Both the position numbers and the translations under genes were made by a program. Below, piece after piece: positions 51,540-60,368 of a DNA stretch of 64,000 nt. This DNA comes from Streptomyces clavuligerus (lineage in GTDB: Bacteria > Actinomycetota > Actinomycetes > Streptomycetales > Streptomycetaceae): assembly GCF_005519465.1 (NCBI RefSeq), contig NZ_CP027858.1, forward strand, positions 6,497,001-6,561,000, given 5' to 3'. The notes beneath the pieces were generated by a model. It searched no databases, had not been told where the DNA came from, and saw nothing but the letters and a program-made list of their open reading frames with translations. Numbering within the stretch: position 1 is the stretch's first letter; every line of letters begins with the position of its first letter.

Positions 51540-52567
51540 GTGTTCCCCCTCATCCGGCGGACGGCGACCAGCAGCGCCGGGGCGCCGACGAACGCGGTCA
51601 CGACGCCGACCATCAGCTCCTGCGGGCGCATCACGACCCGGCCGACGACATCGGCGGCGAGCAGCAGCGTCGGGCCGACCACCGCGGAGAAGGCGATCTG
51701 CCACCGGAAGTCGACCCCGACGAGCATCCGCACGATATGCGGAACGGCCAGGCCGACGAAGGCGATGGGGCCGACGGCCGCGGTGGCCGCCGCGCTGAGC
51801 ACGGTCGCGGCGGCGAGCCCGCCCGTGCGCACCAGAGCGGGACGGGCGCCGAGCGCCGCCGCCGTCGAGTCGCCGAGCGCCAGCGCGTTCAGACCGCGCC
51901 CCAGCAGCAGGGCGAGGAGCAGCCCGGCCGCGGCGAACGGCAGCATGGCCTGGAGGACGGCGAAGTCCCGGCCGCCGAGCGCGCCGACCACCCAGTACCG
52001 GTAGCTGTCGAAGACCTGCGGTTTGGTCAGCGTCACCGCCTGGATGTACGCCATCAGCACGGCGGAGAGCACCGCGCCCGCGAGGACCAGCCGGACCTGG
52101 CTGCGTCCCGAACGGGTGGAGCCGATGGCCTGGACCATGAATCCGGCGACCAGCGCGCCGGGCAGCGCCCACCACATGGCCTCCGTACTGCCGGACGCGC
52201 CCCAGAAGGCGGTCGCGGTGACGATGCTCGCGGAGGCCCCCGCGTTGATGCCGAGCAGACCCGGCTCGGCCAGGTCGTTACGGGTGATGCCCTGCATCAG
52301 GGTGCCCGCGACCGCCAGGCACAGGCCGGCCAGCACCCCGATGGCGGTCCGCGGGTAGCGGCTCTCCACCACGGTGGTCAGCGGGAGGTCGGCGGTGCCC
52401 CGCAGCACCTCGACGACCTCGCCGAACGAGGTCGTCCGGCTGCCGAACATGACACTCGCGAAGAGCGCGAGCGCGAGGGCCGCGAGCGCGGCGCACAAGC
52501 CGTACACCCGTCGAGCGGTGCCCCGCTGGGGGACACCGCTCGACGGGCGAAGGGAAACGGTGGCCAT
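51536..52567 (-). CDS. Iron-siderophore ABC transporter permease (FecCD family), subunit 1
   Basis: A 343-residue FecCD permease with about nine membrane segments. Landmarks are RYPRTAIGVLAGLCLAVAG, MQGITRNDLAEPGLLGINAG, GPIAFVGLAVPHIVRMLVG and the C-terminal RPQELMVGVVTAFVGAPALL. It follows the binding-protein gene by 51 bases and overlaps the second permease. No ATP-binding subunit gene follows, so the energising ATPase must be encoded elsewhere. Confidence 0.95.
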   Translation of the reverse strand: MATVSLRPSSGVPQRGTARRVYGLCAALAALALALFASVMFGSRTTSFGEVVEVLRGTADLPLTTVVESRYPRTAIGVLAGLCLAVAGTLMQGITRNDLAEPGLLGINAGASASIVTATAFWGASGSTEAMWWALPGALVAGFMVQAIGSTRSGRSQVRLVLAGAVLSAVLMAYIQAVTLTKPQVFDSYRYWVVGALGGRDFAVLQAMLPFAAAGLLLALLLGRGLNALALGDSTAAALGARPALVRTGGLAAATVLSAAATAAVGPIAFVGLAVPHIVRMLVGVDFRWQIAFSAVVGPTLLLAADVVGRVVMRPQELMVGVVTAFVGAPALLVAVRRMRGNT

Positions 52568-52618
52568 CAGGCGTATCTGTTCCGTCTCTTCCGTCGGTGC
52601 CGGAGCGCTCCGGTCCGC

Positions 52619-53671
52619 CTACTTGCCGGCGGCCTTGACGGCCTTGTCGATCAGCGGGAGGTAGCGGTCGATCGTCCACGGGACGGTGAGCGGGTTGATG
52701 ATGGAGGAGGCCGTCACGAAGGCGTTGGTGTCACCGACGACCACGGCGCCCTTCTTGACCGCGGGGATGTTGCCGTACAGCGGCTGGGACTCGATCTCCT
52801 TGCGGTTCTTCTCATCGGTGTAGAAGGTGAAGACCAGGTCGCTGTTCTTCAGCTTCTCGGCGTTCTCCAGACCGATGAGCGCCGAGTCGGTGCCCTTGGT
52901 CTCCTTGAAGCCGTTCACCACCGGGTCGACCTTCAGACCGAGCGAGGAGACCATCTTGACCCGCTGCTCCTCGGGCTTGAAGACGCCGAGGGTGCCGGGG
53001 CCGGTGTTGTAGATGTACGAGAAGGTCAGGTCCTTGTAGTTCGGCCGGGTCTTGCCCGCGTCGCTGAGCTGCTTCTCGATGTCGCCGATGAGCTTCTTCG
53101 CCTCGGCGGGCTTGCCCACGGCCTTGGAGATGATCTCGATCTGCTGGTCCCAGTTGGTGCTCCAGGGCAGATCCGGGTACGCCACCGTCGGGGCGATGTC
53201 CTTGAGGATCTTGAACTGCTTGTCCGTGATGCCCGACCACGGGGCCAGGATGAGATCCGGCTCCAGCTCGATGATGGCCTCGGTGTCCAGTTCCTCGCCG
53301 CCGGTGAACTGCTTCGGCAGCTTCTCGCCCTTCTTGGTCACGGCCTCGTGGATCCAGGGGAGGTAACCGGTCTTGTCGCTGCCCCAGGGGTAGGACTCGA
53401 TGCCGACCGGGGTGTGGCCGAGCGCGATCGCGGTCTCCGCCGAGCCCTGGCCCAGGGTGACGATACGCTTCGGCGCCTCCTTGATCTCCGCGGGGCCGAG
53501 CGCGCTCTGGATGGTGACCGGGAACGCCCCGCCGCTGCTCTTCTCCGCGGCCTTGTCGGTCTTCTTCTCGCCCTCGTCGGACGAGGAGCAGCCGCCGAGG
53601 GTGAGTACGGCGGCGGTGGCGGTGGCCGCGGCGGCGAGTGCGCGACGACGCACACGGGTGAACCCGAGCAT
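52619..53671 (-). CDS. Iron-siderophore ABC transporter substrate-binding lipoprotein
   Basis: A 350-residue type III periplasmic-binding-fold lipoprotein. The signal ends in the lipobox VLTLGGC. The mature domain starts with VTIQSALGPAEIKEAPKRIV and VTLGQGSAETAIALGHTPVG, with ELEPDLILAPWSGI and the C-terminal VPWTIDRYLPLIDKAV. It captures a ferric siderophore for the two FecCD permeases. The sequence is relatively Lys/Glu-rich and slightly less GC-rich than its neighbours. GAGGA lies upstream of the ATG, and an iron box is about 113 bases upstream. Confidence 0.95.
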   Translation of the reverse strand: MLGFTRVRRRALAAAATATAAVLTLGGCSSSDEGEKKTDKAAEKSSGGAFPVTIQSALGPAEIKEAPKRIVTLGQGSAETAIALGHTPVGIESYPWGSDKTGYLPWIHEAVTKKGEKLPKQFTGGEELDTEAIIELEPDLILAPWSGITDKQFKILKDIAPTVAYPDLPWSTNWDQQIEIISKAVGKPAEAKKLIGDIEKQLSDAGKTRPNYKDLTFSYIYNTGPGTLGVFKPEEQRVKMVSSLGLKVDPVVNGFKETKGTDSALIGLENAEKLKNSDLVFTFYTDEKNRKEIESQPLYGNIPAVKKGAVVVGDTNAFVTASSIINPLTVPWTIDRYLPLIDKAVKAAGK

Positions 53672-53783
53672 GGACGTTCCTCAAGATTGGTGTGGCGGTC
53701 GACCGGACGGTCATGGAAAGGGGGGACCCCTCGTCATGGGAAGGGAAGCCCCTCCGGCGCAGAGAGCTGCGGCACTGATCGAC

Positions 53784-53802
53784 TTAGGCAAGCCTAAGCT
53801 AT
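53784..53802 (+). promoter_or_regulatory. Iron box upstream of siderophore-uptake operon
   Basis: TTAGGCAAGCCTAAGCTAT agrees with the DtxR/IdeR consensus TTAGGTTAGCCTAACCTAA at 15 of 19 positions, including both half-site cores; CTTAGGC-AA-GCCTAAG is a perfect dyad. The rest of the 487-base gap to 54158 shows no gene. Confidence 0.8.
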
Positions 53803-54158
53803 GTATGTTGCTGCGTTCAACCGCCTTCGGGGTCGGCTCGTGCGGCGCCGATGGCGGCCGCCCCTCACCTGTTCAGCTGAAAAGCCGGTCAACTGTGCTA
53901 TTTCGGACAGTCCGTCCGTAGGGCTGTTCCAATGGACCGATGGCTGAACGGTGCGGGCGGCGGGGGAATCGTCCCAGTTCCGGGGAGGTGTTCCGGTCCC
54001 GGGGGCCGTTTCGGGGGACTGCGGGGCGGCTGAAATGCAGCCCTGTGTCGTTTCTTCTTCCGCGTCGGCCTATACCGGGACCCCCGCTCTCCCTAGCATG
54101 ACGTCCGGCAATCGCCGAACCTTGATCCCTTCGAGCTGATGACACGGGTGAGTACTGG

Positions 54159-54971
54159 ATGCAAGAGGAGTCGTGGCGCCCCGACGCCATCGACACGACC
54201 GTGCCGAGCGTGGCGCGTATGTACGACTACTACCTGGGGGGCGACGACAACTACGCGTCGGACCGGGTGGCCTGTGAGGAGTTGCTGAAGGCGGTTCCCA
54301 GTACCAAGGTCCTGGCGGTCAACAACCGCCGCTTCCTGCGCCGCGTGGTGCGGATGCTCGCCAGCGACTACGGCATACGCCAGTTCATCGACCATGGCTC
54401 CGGCCTGCCCACCCAGGACAATGTCCACCAGGTCGCGCAGGCGGTGGACCGCTCCTCGCGGGTGGTCTACGTCGACAACGACCCCATTGTGCTGGCGCAC
54501 GGCCGGGCGCTGCTGGAGGAGAACGACCGTACCGCCGTCATCCAGGCGGACATGCGGGACACCGCCGGAATCTTCGGCCACCCCGAGACCGAGCGGCTCA
54601 TCGACTTCGACCAGCCGGTGGCCGCTCTCTTCGTCTCGGTCCTGCACTGCATCCCCGACGAGAGCGACCCGGCCGGCCTGGTGCGCGAGGTGGCGCGACG
54701 GCTGGTGCCGGGGAGCTTTCTCGTGGTGTGCCAGCTCGTCAGCGAGCGGCCCGAGATCCGCAAGTACGTCACCGACTTCATGGCCGAGGCCACCGGCGGC
54801 CACTGGGGACGGGTGCGCGAGCAGCGGGAGGTCGCCGCCTATCTGAACGGGTTCGAGGTCCTGGAGCCGGGGCTGGTCGAGGTGTCGACCTGGCGGCCGG
54901 ACAACGATCTCGCGCCGGTGCAGCAGACCGACGAATGGATCGAGTGGGGCGGAGTCGCCCGTCTGGTCTGA
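54159..54971 (+). CDS. SAM-dependent methyltransferase, DUF574 (Methyltransf_19) family
   Basis: A 270-residue class I methyltransferase of the actinobacterial DUF574 family. Features are SVARMYDYYLGGDDNYASDR near the N-terminus, motif I FIDHGSGLPTQDNVHQ, acidic ribose-binding VVYVDNDPIVLAHGRALL, and VAALFVSVLHCIPDESDP. It begins with an ATG and no long leader. These families are multicopy in Streptomyces and often sit beside XRE/DUF397 genes, as here. Substrate unknown. Confidence 0.92.
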   Translation: MQEESWRPDAIDTTVPSVARMYDYYLGGDDNYASDRVACEELLKAVPSTKVLAVNNRRFLRRVVRMLASDYGIRQFIDHGSGLPTQDNVHQVAQAVDRSSRVVYVDNDPIVLAHGRALLEENDRTAVIQADMRDTAGIFGHPETERLIDFDQPVAALFVSVLHCIPDESDPAGLVREVARRLVPGSFLVVCQLVSERPEIRKYVTDFMAEATGGHWGRVREQREVAAYLNGFEVLEPGLVEVSTWRPDNDLAPVQQTDEWIEWGGVARLV

Positions 54972-55096
54972 GCCGGTCCCGGCTCTCCGCGCGGTTCCCG
55001 CGCCGTCGCCCCGCCACCCCGGGGCGGCGGCGCGGTTCCCCGCTGTCGGCGGCGGGCCCGGCGGCGCGGGGGTCGGTGCGGTGGGGGCGAGGCGCT

Positions 55097-55117
55097 GGCG
55101 GTCCGGCGCGGACCGCC
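55097..55117. terminator. Hairpin between convergent methyltransferase and XRE regulator genes
   Basis: GGCGGTCCG and CGGACCGCC arms (9 bp) around GCG, ending 7 bases from the XRE gene's stop codon. Confidence 0.65.
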
Positions 55118-55123
55118 CCGGGC

Positions 55124-56026
55124 TCAGTACTGGTCGAGGCGTTCGCGCAGTACGCGCATCGTCTTCGCCGGGGTGAGGGCGCAGGCGCCCACCCGGTCGA
55201 GCATATTGCGGTACTGCTCCACGATCTGCGGCTTCTGCGTGAAGGTGGAGTCCGTCAGATGCTCGATGTACACGGCGTCCTTGAGGTCGCCCAGCGCGAA
55301 CCGCAGATAGGTGACGCCCGTGCCCACGCCGGTCGCCGCCGACACATCGAGCGGGGCGATCTGGAGGGTGATCCGCGGGCGCTCCATCAGATCGAGGAGA
55401 TGTTCGAGCTGGGCGCGCATCACCGCGGCGCCGCCGACCGCGCGCAGCAGCACCGACTCGTCGATGACGGCCCACAGACGGGGAGCGTCCGGCTGGTCGA
55501 GATGGCGGTGGCGCTCCTGCCGCAGCTCCACCCGGCGGGCGACCTCGTGCGAGAGCAGTTGGCCGGGGCCCGCCTGGATCACGGCCCGGGTGTAGTCGGG
55601 CGTCTGGAGCAGACCCGGCACATAGAACGGCTCGTAGGTGCGGATACGTTCCGCCGCGCTCTCCAGCGCGACGAGCGGGGTGAAGAAGTCGGAGAGCACA
55701 TCGTTGAACGAGCGCCACCAGTCGGGGCGACGTGACTGATCGACCAGGCGCAGGAACTCCTCGACCCGCTCCTCGTTCTCCACTCCGTACAGATCGAGCA
55801 GGGCGACCGCGTCGGCGTGCTTGCAGCCATGGCGTCCCAGTTCGATTCGGCTGGTTTTGGAGCGTGAGAAACCGAGCCGTCCATCGACGTCGGCGGGGTC
55901 GAGCCCGGCGGCGACGCGCAGTTCCCGCAGCTTGCCGCCGAGGATCAGCTTCAGCGCCGTCGGGTTCTTCTCCACTGCTCCCAGGGGTCGCAGGAACAAC
56001 GACTCGCTCGGGTCGGTTGCTGCCAT
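55124..56026 (-). CDS. XRE-family helix-turn-helix regulator with DUF5753 domain
   Basis: A 300-residue protein. The HTH (about 25-80) reads GGKLRELRVAAGLDPADVDG and LGFSRSKTSRIELGRHG. The C-terminal DUF5753 domain (about 95-290) has FYVPGLLQTPDYTRAVIQAG, RVELRQERHRHL, WAVIDESVLLRAVGG and DAVYIEHLTDSTF. ATG 56026 has AGGAG six bases upstream. The usual partner, a DUF397 protein, is encoded 90 bases upstream on the same strand, and an anti-sigma-like ATPase gene diverges. This trio is a common Streptomyces regulatory module (the Scr1/WhiJ-BldB type). Confidence 0.93.
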   Translation of the reverse strand: MAATDPSESLFLRPLGAVEKNPTALKLILGGKLRELRVAAGLDPADVDGRLGFSRSKTSRIELGRHGCKHADAVALLDLYGVENEERVEEFLRLVDQSRRPDWWRSFNDVLSDFFTPLVALESAAERIRTYEPFYVPGLLQTPDYTRAVIQAGPGQLLSHEVARRVELRQERHRHLDQPDAPRLWAVIDESVLLRAVGGAAVMRAQLEHLLDLMERPRITLQIAPLDVSAATGVGTGVTYLRFALGDLKDAVYIEHLTDSTFTQKPQIVEQYRNMLDRVGACALTPAKTMRVLRERLDQY

Positions 56027-56115
56027 GGGGCGCTCCTGCGGATGTCCGGTGAAGACCACCAGTATCCAGTACCTGGGGAGATCAGTCAGGGGAGGGGCCG
56101 GGCTCCTACCGCTTT

Positions 56116-56352
56116 TCAGCCAATGAGGCCGTCGAAGTCGCCGCTGCGCGCGCCCGCCACGAACGCGGCTATCTCGTCCGGGGTGTAGATGAGCGCCGGG
56201 CCCTGGGGGTCACGGGAGTTGCGCAGGGCCACCGAGCCGTCGGGGAGCCGCGCCAGCTCCACACAGTTCCCGGTCGCGTTGCTGTGGCTGCTCTTGGTCC
56301 AGGTCACCGAGGTGAGCGCGCCCGCCCGCATGCCGTTGGCGAATCGTTCCAT
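56116..56352 (-). CDS. DUF397 domain protein
   Basis: A 78-residue protein typical of the small DUF397 partners of XRE regulators: VTWTKSSHSNATGNCVELAR, SVALRNSRDPQGPALIYTPD, EIAAFVAGARSGDFDGLI. ATG 56352 has AAGGGG eight bases upstream. The frame stays open to 56535 and contains further ATGs (56442, 56463), which would add an AT-rich, repeat-encoded leader; the standard domain begins at the chosen start. Confidence 0.88.
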   Translation of the reverse strand: MERFANGMRAGALTSVTWTKSSHSNATGNCVELARLPDGSVALRNSRDPQGPALIYTPDEIAAFVAGARSGDFDGLIG

Positions 56353-56401
56353 GACAACAGCCCCTTGCTCGTCGTACGGCGGTTCTCTCAGCTTGACCGA
56401 C

Positions 56402-56443
56402 GGCACATGCAATCCCATTTGCAATCCCAGATGCAATTGCATT
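56402..56443. repeat. Three 12-bp phased repeats (ATTGCA-N2-TGGG) and an ATGCAATTGCAT palindrome
   Basis: On the minus strand ATTGCATCTGGG, ATTGCAAATGGG and ATTGCATGTGCC follow one another exactly, preceded by the overlapping palindrome ATGCAATTGCAT (56432-56443). The block is much richer in A+T than its surroundings. It lies between the DUF397 start and the divergent ATP-binding protein gene. Confidence 0.8.
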
Positions 56444-56523
56444 CCCCCGTGATACTCGACCATACTCGTTCCGCGGCACCGGCGGCAGCGGTGAAGTCCT
56501 AAACCTTCAGGGGGACATGACCA

Positions 56524-57072
56524 GTGACGATCCAACTGGCAACGTCGATGAGCTCGGGCTTCGACGGGGGCGGACGGACGGCCGCCCCCGACCCCGCCGC
56601 GGACTGGCCGCTCGGCTTAACCGGCGCGGGCGAGCGGCCCTGGGGCCCGGTCCAGGGCGGCGGTCCGACGGGCTTCGCCGCCTGCGGTCTCGACGGCACC
56701 CTGCGCAACGCGTCACAGGCGCGGCGCTTCGTCGCCCACACGCTCGACGGCTGGGGGCTCTCCCGGCTCGTCCCCGATACCTCGCTGGTCGTCAGCGAGC
56801 TGGTCACCAACGCCGTACAACACGCCCTGGACCGGGAGGACAGGGAAGCCGCCCGCGGCGACTACCCCCTCTGGCTCGGGATCTTCCTCCACCCCGACGA
56901 CGTGGTCTGCGCCGTCACCGACCCCAGTTCACAGGCGCCGCTTCCGCGTGATGCCACGGTCTGCGCGTCCGGGGGCCGGGGGCTCGCGCTCGTCGGAGCG
57001 CTCTGCGCGAGCTGGTCGTGGTCGCTGACGCCGCCGCGGGGCAAGACGGTCTGGGCGACGCTCGCGCGCTGA
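56524..57072 (+). CDS. ATP-binding protein of the anti-sigma (RsbW/SpoIIAB) GHKL type
   Basis: A 182-residue protein. A 55-residue variable N-terminus precedes a HATPase_c domain. The N-box is TSLVVSELVTNAVQHALD; the downstream nucleotide-binding region has FLHPDDVVCAVTDPS and GGRGLALVGALCASWSW. Single-domain members bind ATP and act as anti-sigma or regulatory kinases. GTG 56524 follows GGGGG. Codon 32 is TTA (56617-56619), so expression may depend on bldA. Divergent from the DUF397/XRE pair, across the repeat block. Confidence 0.9.
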   Translation: MTIQLATSMSSGFDGGGRTAAPDPAADWPLGLTGAGERPWGPVQGGGPTGFAACGLDGTLRNASQARRFVAHTLDGWGLSRLVPDTSLVVSELVTNAVQHALDREDREAARGDYPLWLGIFLHPDDVVCAVTDPSSQAPLPRDATVCASGGRGLALVGALCASWSWSLTPPRGKTVWATLAR

Positions 57073-57148
57073 CGCCCCGCCGGTTCCACCGGCGCCCGCG
57101 GCACGGCGCGGGGCGGGGAGCGGCGGACCGTCCGCCATCGGCCGGTGC

Positions 57149-57358
57149 TCAGCCCTCCATCGCCCGGATCAGGCTCGCCGGGCGCATATCGGTCCAGTGG
57201 GTCTCGATGTACTCCAGGCAGGACTGGCGCGACCCCGGGCCGTGCGCCAGGTGCCAGCCCGCCGGCACCTCCGCGAACTCCGGCCACAGGCTGTGCTGGT
57301 TCTCGTCGTTGACCAGCACCGTGTAGACGCCGTCGGGGTCCTCGAACGGATTGCTCAC
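57149..57358 (-). CDS. MbtH-like protein
   Basis: A 69-residue protein with the complete MbtH signature: [40 protein letters not shown], and [16 protein letters not shown]. MbtH proteins bind NRPS adenylation domains and make them soluble and active. GTG 57358 has AAGGAG upstream. No NRPS gene is in the window, so this is an orphan copy that could serve a remote cluster or one beyond the right edge. Confidence 0.95.
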   Translation of the reverse strand: MSNPFEDPDGVYTVLVNDENQHSLWPEFAEVPAGWHLAHGPGSRQSCLEYIETHWTDMRPASLIRAMEG

Positions 57359-57527
57359 CGTGTGTCTCCTTCGTCCGCAGGGTCTGCTGGGCGCCTGTCC
57401 TCGGGGATACCGTCCGGGTGGCCGGTCCGGTCGGCCGTAGCGCGAGCATACGTCGCCGTCGACGGCGGGACGGCGCGCGGTGCCCGTTCCGGAGCCCGGC
57501 GCCGCACCGCTCCCGGAGAACCGCGCG

Positions 57528-57566
57528 GCCCGGGGCCGGTGACAGGGTGTGTCACCGGCCCCGGGC
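57528..57566. terminator. Terminator, 16-bp perfect stem, downstream of lysyl oxidase gene
   Basis: GCCCGGGGCCGGTGAC pairs with GTCACCGGCCCCGGGC around a 7-base loop. It lies 59 bases beyond the lysyl oxidase stop and separates it from the MbtH gene. Confidence 0.88.
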
Positions 57567-57624
57567 CGCTGTGGAGCCGGGCCGGGATGCATCCCGCCCC
57601 GGCCCGCCGCGAGGGAAGGGGAGG

Positions 57625-59418
57625 TCAGCCCCGGCCGCCCCCGCCGCCCGTGCCGGGACGGTGGTCGTCGACCAGACCGATCGGCGGCACGGTCACCGTG
57701 CGGGCCCCGGGCTTGCCGCCCAGAACGATCTTCCGCAGGGCGGTGTTGTTGGTGGTGCTGGTCTCCTTGAGACGGTTGGCCGGGTTGGCCTTCACCTGTA
57801 TCCAGTAGGTGCCGTTGGGCACCGTGGTGATGTCGAACGCCTGGTCCGGCAGGTCCTGGACATAGGTGTCACCGGAGCCGACGTCCAGCCGCTGCCGGAT
57901 GGAGAGCCGGGTGGGGCCGTCGCAGGCCGAGCTGAGGTCCGTGTTGCTCGGGAACCAGTTGGCGCCCTTCACGGTGTAGTCGACCGCGTCGGTGTTGGCG
58001 AGGCAGAAGGCTTCCTTGCCGCTGCGCAGGGCCTCCTTCTTGTTCTCCTTCAGCAGGCTGTAGCTGGCGAAGTCGAGGAAGTGCCAGTGGTTGTGGCCCT
58101 CGCGCGGGTCCCACTCCATCGAACCGGCGGGGGTGAAGCCGACCTGCTTCCCGTTCGCGTCGTGGAAGTACTGGTAGGCGTCCATGACGTCCTTGCCCTT
58201 GGCCCGGAAGCCGTCGACGACCAGCTCGGCCGGTCCGGCGTTCCACACATTGGCGCTGAAGGCGACGAAGTCGCGGCCGGGCTTGCCCTGGTTCTCGCCC
58301 GGCTGGATCTCGATGCCGAACGCGGGCAGCGAACGCAGGTCGGGCTTGGGGACGTCGGGGACCTTCGGCGAGCCGGTCGGCCGCTTGGCGTTGGGCTTCT
58401 CGCCGCCCGCCCGGCGGGAGCCGTCCGTCTGGCCCGGCCTGTCGCCGACGTTCGCCACGGTCCGCGCGGACTTGCGCAGCGCCCACGGCAGCGCGGGCGG
58501 GGCCGGCGGATACGGGGTGTGGCCCGTGTTGTACATGGGGCCGGTGCCGCCGGTGGCCTGTGCCAGCGTCATCGCGGGGGCCTTGCCGTGCCCGGAGTGG
58601 TCCCCGGCGCCGTCCCCGTGGCCGGAGTGACCGGCGGCGTGGTGGGGCCCGGCCGCGGAGCGCCCGACCGGACCGCCGGGCTCGGTGTCCTTGTACTCCT
58701 CCACCGTCACCTTCACGGAGTGGGAGGAGCCGGATATGCCGAACAGGTCGCGGTACTTCTTCGCGACGGTCGCCCTGGCGGTGTACGTGCCCGCCGCGAG
58801 GTCCAGCCCCTCGGTGCTGCTGTAGTAGTGGCCGGAGTAGGTGTTGGTGCCCCAGCCCTTCTCCACACCCCAGACGGAGCCCACGGTCAGCGGGTTGTCC
58901 GGGCAGCTCTGCGGGAACCGCGACTGCTGCGGGCCGTCGGGCCGCAGCCGGCCGGAGGCGTTGTTGGGGCAGAAGTTCTGGGAGTCCTTGAGCACGGTCT
59001 TGCCGGCGGCGTTCACATACGTCACCTCGATGAAGCCCGGCAGCCCCCGGAAGTCCTTGACCAGCCCGGAGGGGAGGTTCTTGACGCGCTTCGTCTTGCC
59101 CTCGTGGATGATCTGCTGGAGCACGATGGGCTTGTCGTACGAGGGCCGCTTCAACCGGAGTTCGAACGGCGAGCCCTCGGCGGCGAGGTGGAGGCCCAGG
59201 TCGGCGTTGAAGACACCGCCGGGGAAGCCCTCCTCCGCGGGGTACCGGGTCCACGTCATCTGGGGGACGGCGGCGAGCAGACTCAGCTTCGGACCGGCGG
59301 GAGCCGCCGCCCGCGCCGTGTCCTCGGGGGCCGCGGCGACCACACCGGCGGTGACCGCGAGTGCCGCGGAGGCGGCGAGCGCGGAGCGCCAGAGACGGGC
59401 GCGTGGAATTGTGTTCAT
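57625..59418 (-). CDS. Secreted lysyl oxidase family protein (copper amine oxidase type)
   Basis: A 597-residue exported protein (signal [19 protein letters not shown]). The C-terminal third is a lysyl oxidase domain: [30 protein letters not shown], the copper-binding [20 protein letters not shown] with three His, and [20 protein letters not shown]. The N-terminal half is beta-rich with two Cys. A His/Gly-rich linker ([20 protein letters not shown]) separates the halves. Lysyl oxidases use Cu and a Lys-Tyr quinone to oxidise amines; actinobacterial members such as LoxA of S. lividans are known. Role in the mycelial surface or copper handling is inferred. Confidence 0.9.
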   Translation of the reverse strand: MNTIPRARLWRSALAASAALAVTAGVVAAAPEDTARAAAPAGPKLSLLAAVPQMTWTRYPAEEGFPGGVFNADLGLHLAAEGSPFELRLKRPSYDKPIVLQQIIHEGKTKRVKNLPSGLVKDFRGLPGFIEVTYVNAAGKTVLKDSQNFCPNNASGRLRPDGPQQSRFPQSCPDNPLTVGSVWGVEKGWGTNTYSGHYYSSTEGLDLAAGTYTARATVAKKYRDLFGISGSSHSVKVTVEEYKDTEPGGPVGRSAAGPHHAAGHSGHGDGAGDHSGHGKAPAMTLAQATGGTGPMYNTGHTPYPPAPPALPWALRKSARTVANVGDRPGQTDGSRRAGGEKPNAKRPTGSPKVPDVPKPDLRSLPAFGIEIQPGENQGKPGRDFVAFSANVWNAGPAELVVDGFRAKGKDVMDAYQYFHDANGKQVGFTPAGSMEWDPREGHNHWHFLDFASYSLLKENKKEALRSGKEAFCLANTDAVDYTVKGANWFPSNTDLSSACDGPTRLSIRQRLDVGSGDTYVQDLPDQAFDITTVPNGTYWIQVKANPANRLKETSTTNNTALRKIVLGGKPGARTVTVPPIGLVDDHRPGTGGGGGRG

Positions 59419-59552
59419 GGTTCCTCTGTCGTGCCAAGGCCACGGGGGGCGGATCAGCAGTACACGGCCGGCCGGACCAGTGGGGTCCCGGGCGCACGGC
59501 CGTGGCTTTCCCTGGGAGATGGCCGGAAGCCGTCCCCGGTTGCCCGGCCAGG

Positions 59553-59574
59553 GGCCAACAGGCCAAGGTTGGCC
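59553..59574. promoter_or_regulatory. GGCCAAC-N8-GTTGGCC inverted repeat upstream of lysyl oxidase
   Basis: 7-bp perfect arms, with a further GGCCAA in the spacer, 135 bases upstream of the lysyl oxidase start. Candidate operator; the regulator is unknown. Confidence 0.4.
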
Positions 59575-59694
59575 GGAAATCGCTGAAATTCACGAGATCC
59601 GGTCGGATAGAGCCAAGTCTCCATGAAATAGCGCGACTTATGGTAATGAGGCGCGTGGGGGCCGTTGCGGGGCCGGGCGTCGGGGGAGGCTCCG

Positions 59695-60360
59695 TCAGCC
59701 ACTCAGCCCCGGGGCGCCCCAGACCGGGAACCACCGCGACAGATCGGGCTCGACGCGCAGCTCGCCGGAGAGCAGCGCCCGGACGCTCAGCTCCAGGGCG
59801 TTGTCCCGCCGTTCCACCGCCCCCGGCACCGGCGCGAAGGGGTAGAAGGAGCCCCGTTTGTAGAGATAGACCAGTGCCAGCGCCCGGCCGCCGCCCTCCT
59901 CCCGGAAGGCGACCAGGGAACAGAGGAGCTGGGGCCCGAACCCGCCCTCCTGGAGCAGGGTGTTGACCGCGTGCAGATCGTTGACGAGGGACACCACATC
60001 GGCCTCGGACCGCCGGACCACCAGCCAGGTGTACCCGTACGCGTCCCGGGTGAACTCCGGCTCCGCCCCGGCCCCGCCGTCCCCGAAGCCGCCGACCAGC
60101 GACCCGCCGCCGACCGGGGAGCCCCCGCCGGGGGACCCGCCGCCCGCCGGGCCACCGGCCGCCAGCAGCTCCCCGACCTCCGTCCGCAGCCGGGCGAACG
60201 CGCCGCCCTCCACACTGGCGAAGCACACGGAGCCGGAGCCGGTGGGGACGAACCCCGCACCCGCCTGGAGGGTGATCGCCGCCGACGGAATCCCGAAGAG
60301 CTGGTCCAGGTCCGGCCGCACGGGTCTGCTGCGGCCGAGGAGCGCGTCGAGGAAGCCCAT
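59695..60360 (-). CDS. PspA-associated protein PspAB
   Basis: A 221-residue protein with the PspAB pattern: MGFLDALLGRSRPVRPDLDQ, LFGIPSAAITLQAGAGFVPT, GYTWLVVRRSEADVVSLVND, LHAVNTLLQEGGFGPQLLCS. A Gly/Ser/Pro-rich insert lies at about 68-95 (GGGSPGGGSPVGGG). The protein accompanies the phage-shock/membrane-stress system of actinobacteria, although PspA itself is not in the window. ATG 60360 starts eight bases after the htpX stop; GGGG precedes it. Confidence 0.85.
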   Translation of the reverse strand: MGFLDALLGRSRPVRPDLDQLFGIPSAAITLQAGAGFVPTGSGSVCFASVEGGAFARLRTEVGELLAAGGPAGGGSPGGGSPVGGGSLVGGFGDGGAGAEPEFTRDAYGYTWLVVRRSEADVVSLVNDLHAVNTLLQEGGFGPQLLCSLVAFREEGGGRALALVYLYKRGSFYPFAPVPGAVERRDNALELSVRALLSGELRVEPDLSRWFPVWGAPGLSG

Positions 60361-60368
60361 GCGCACCC

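Noticed and set aside
56402..56443. Phased repeats as a replication iteron or CRISPR
   Set aside because: Only three 12-bp units, no spacers, no replication gene nearby, and located in a regulatory gap of a chromosomal module.
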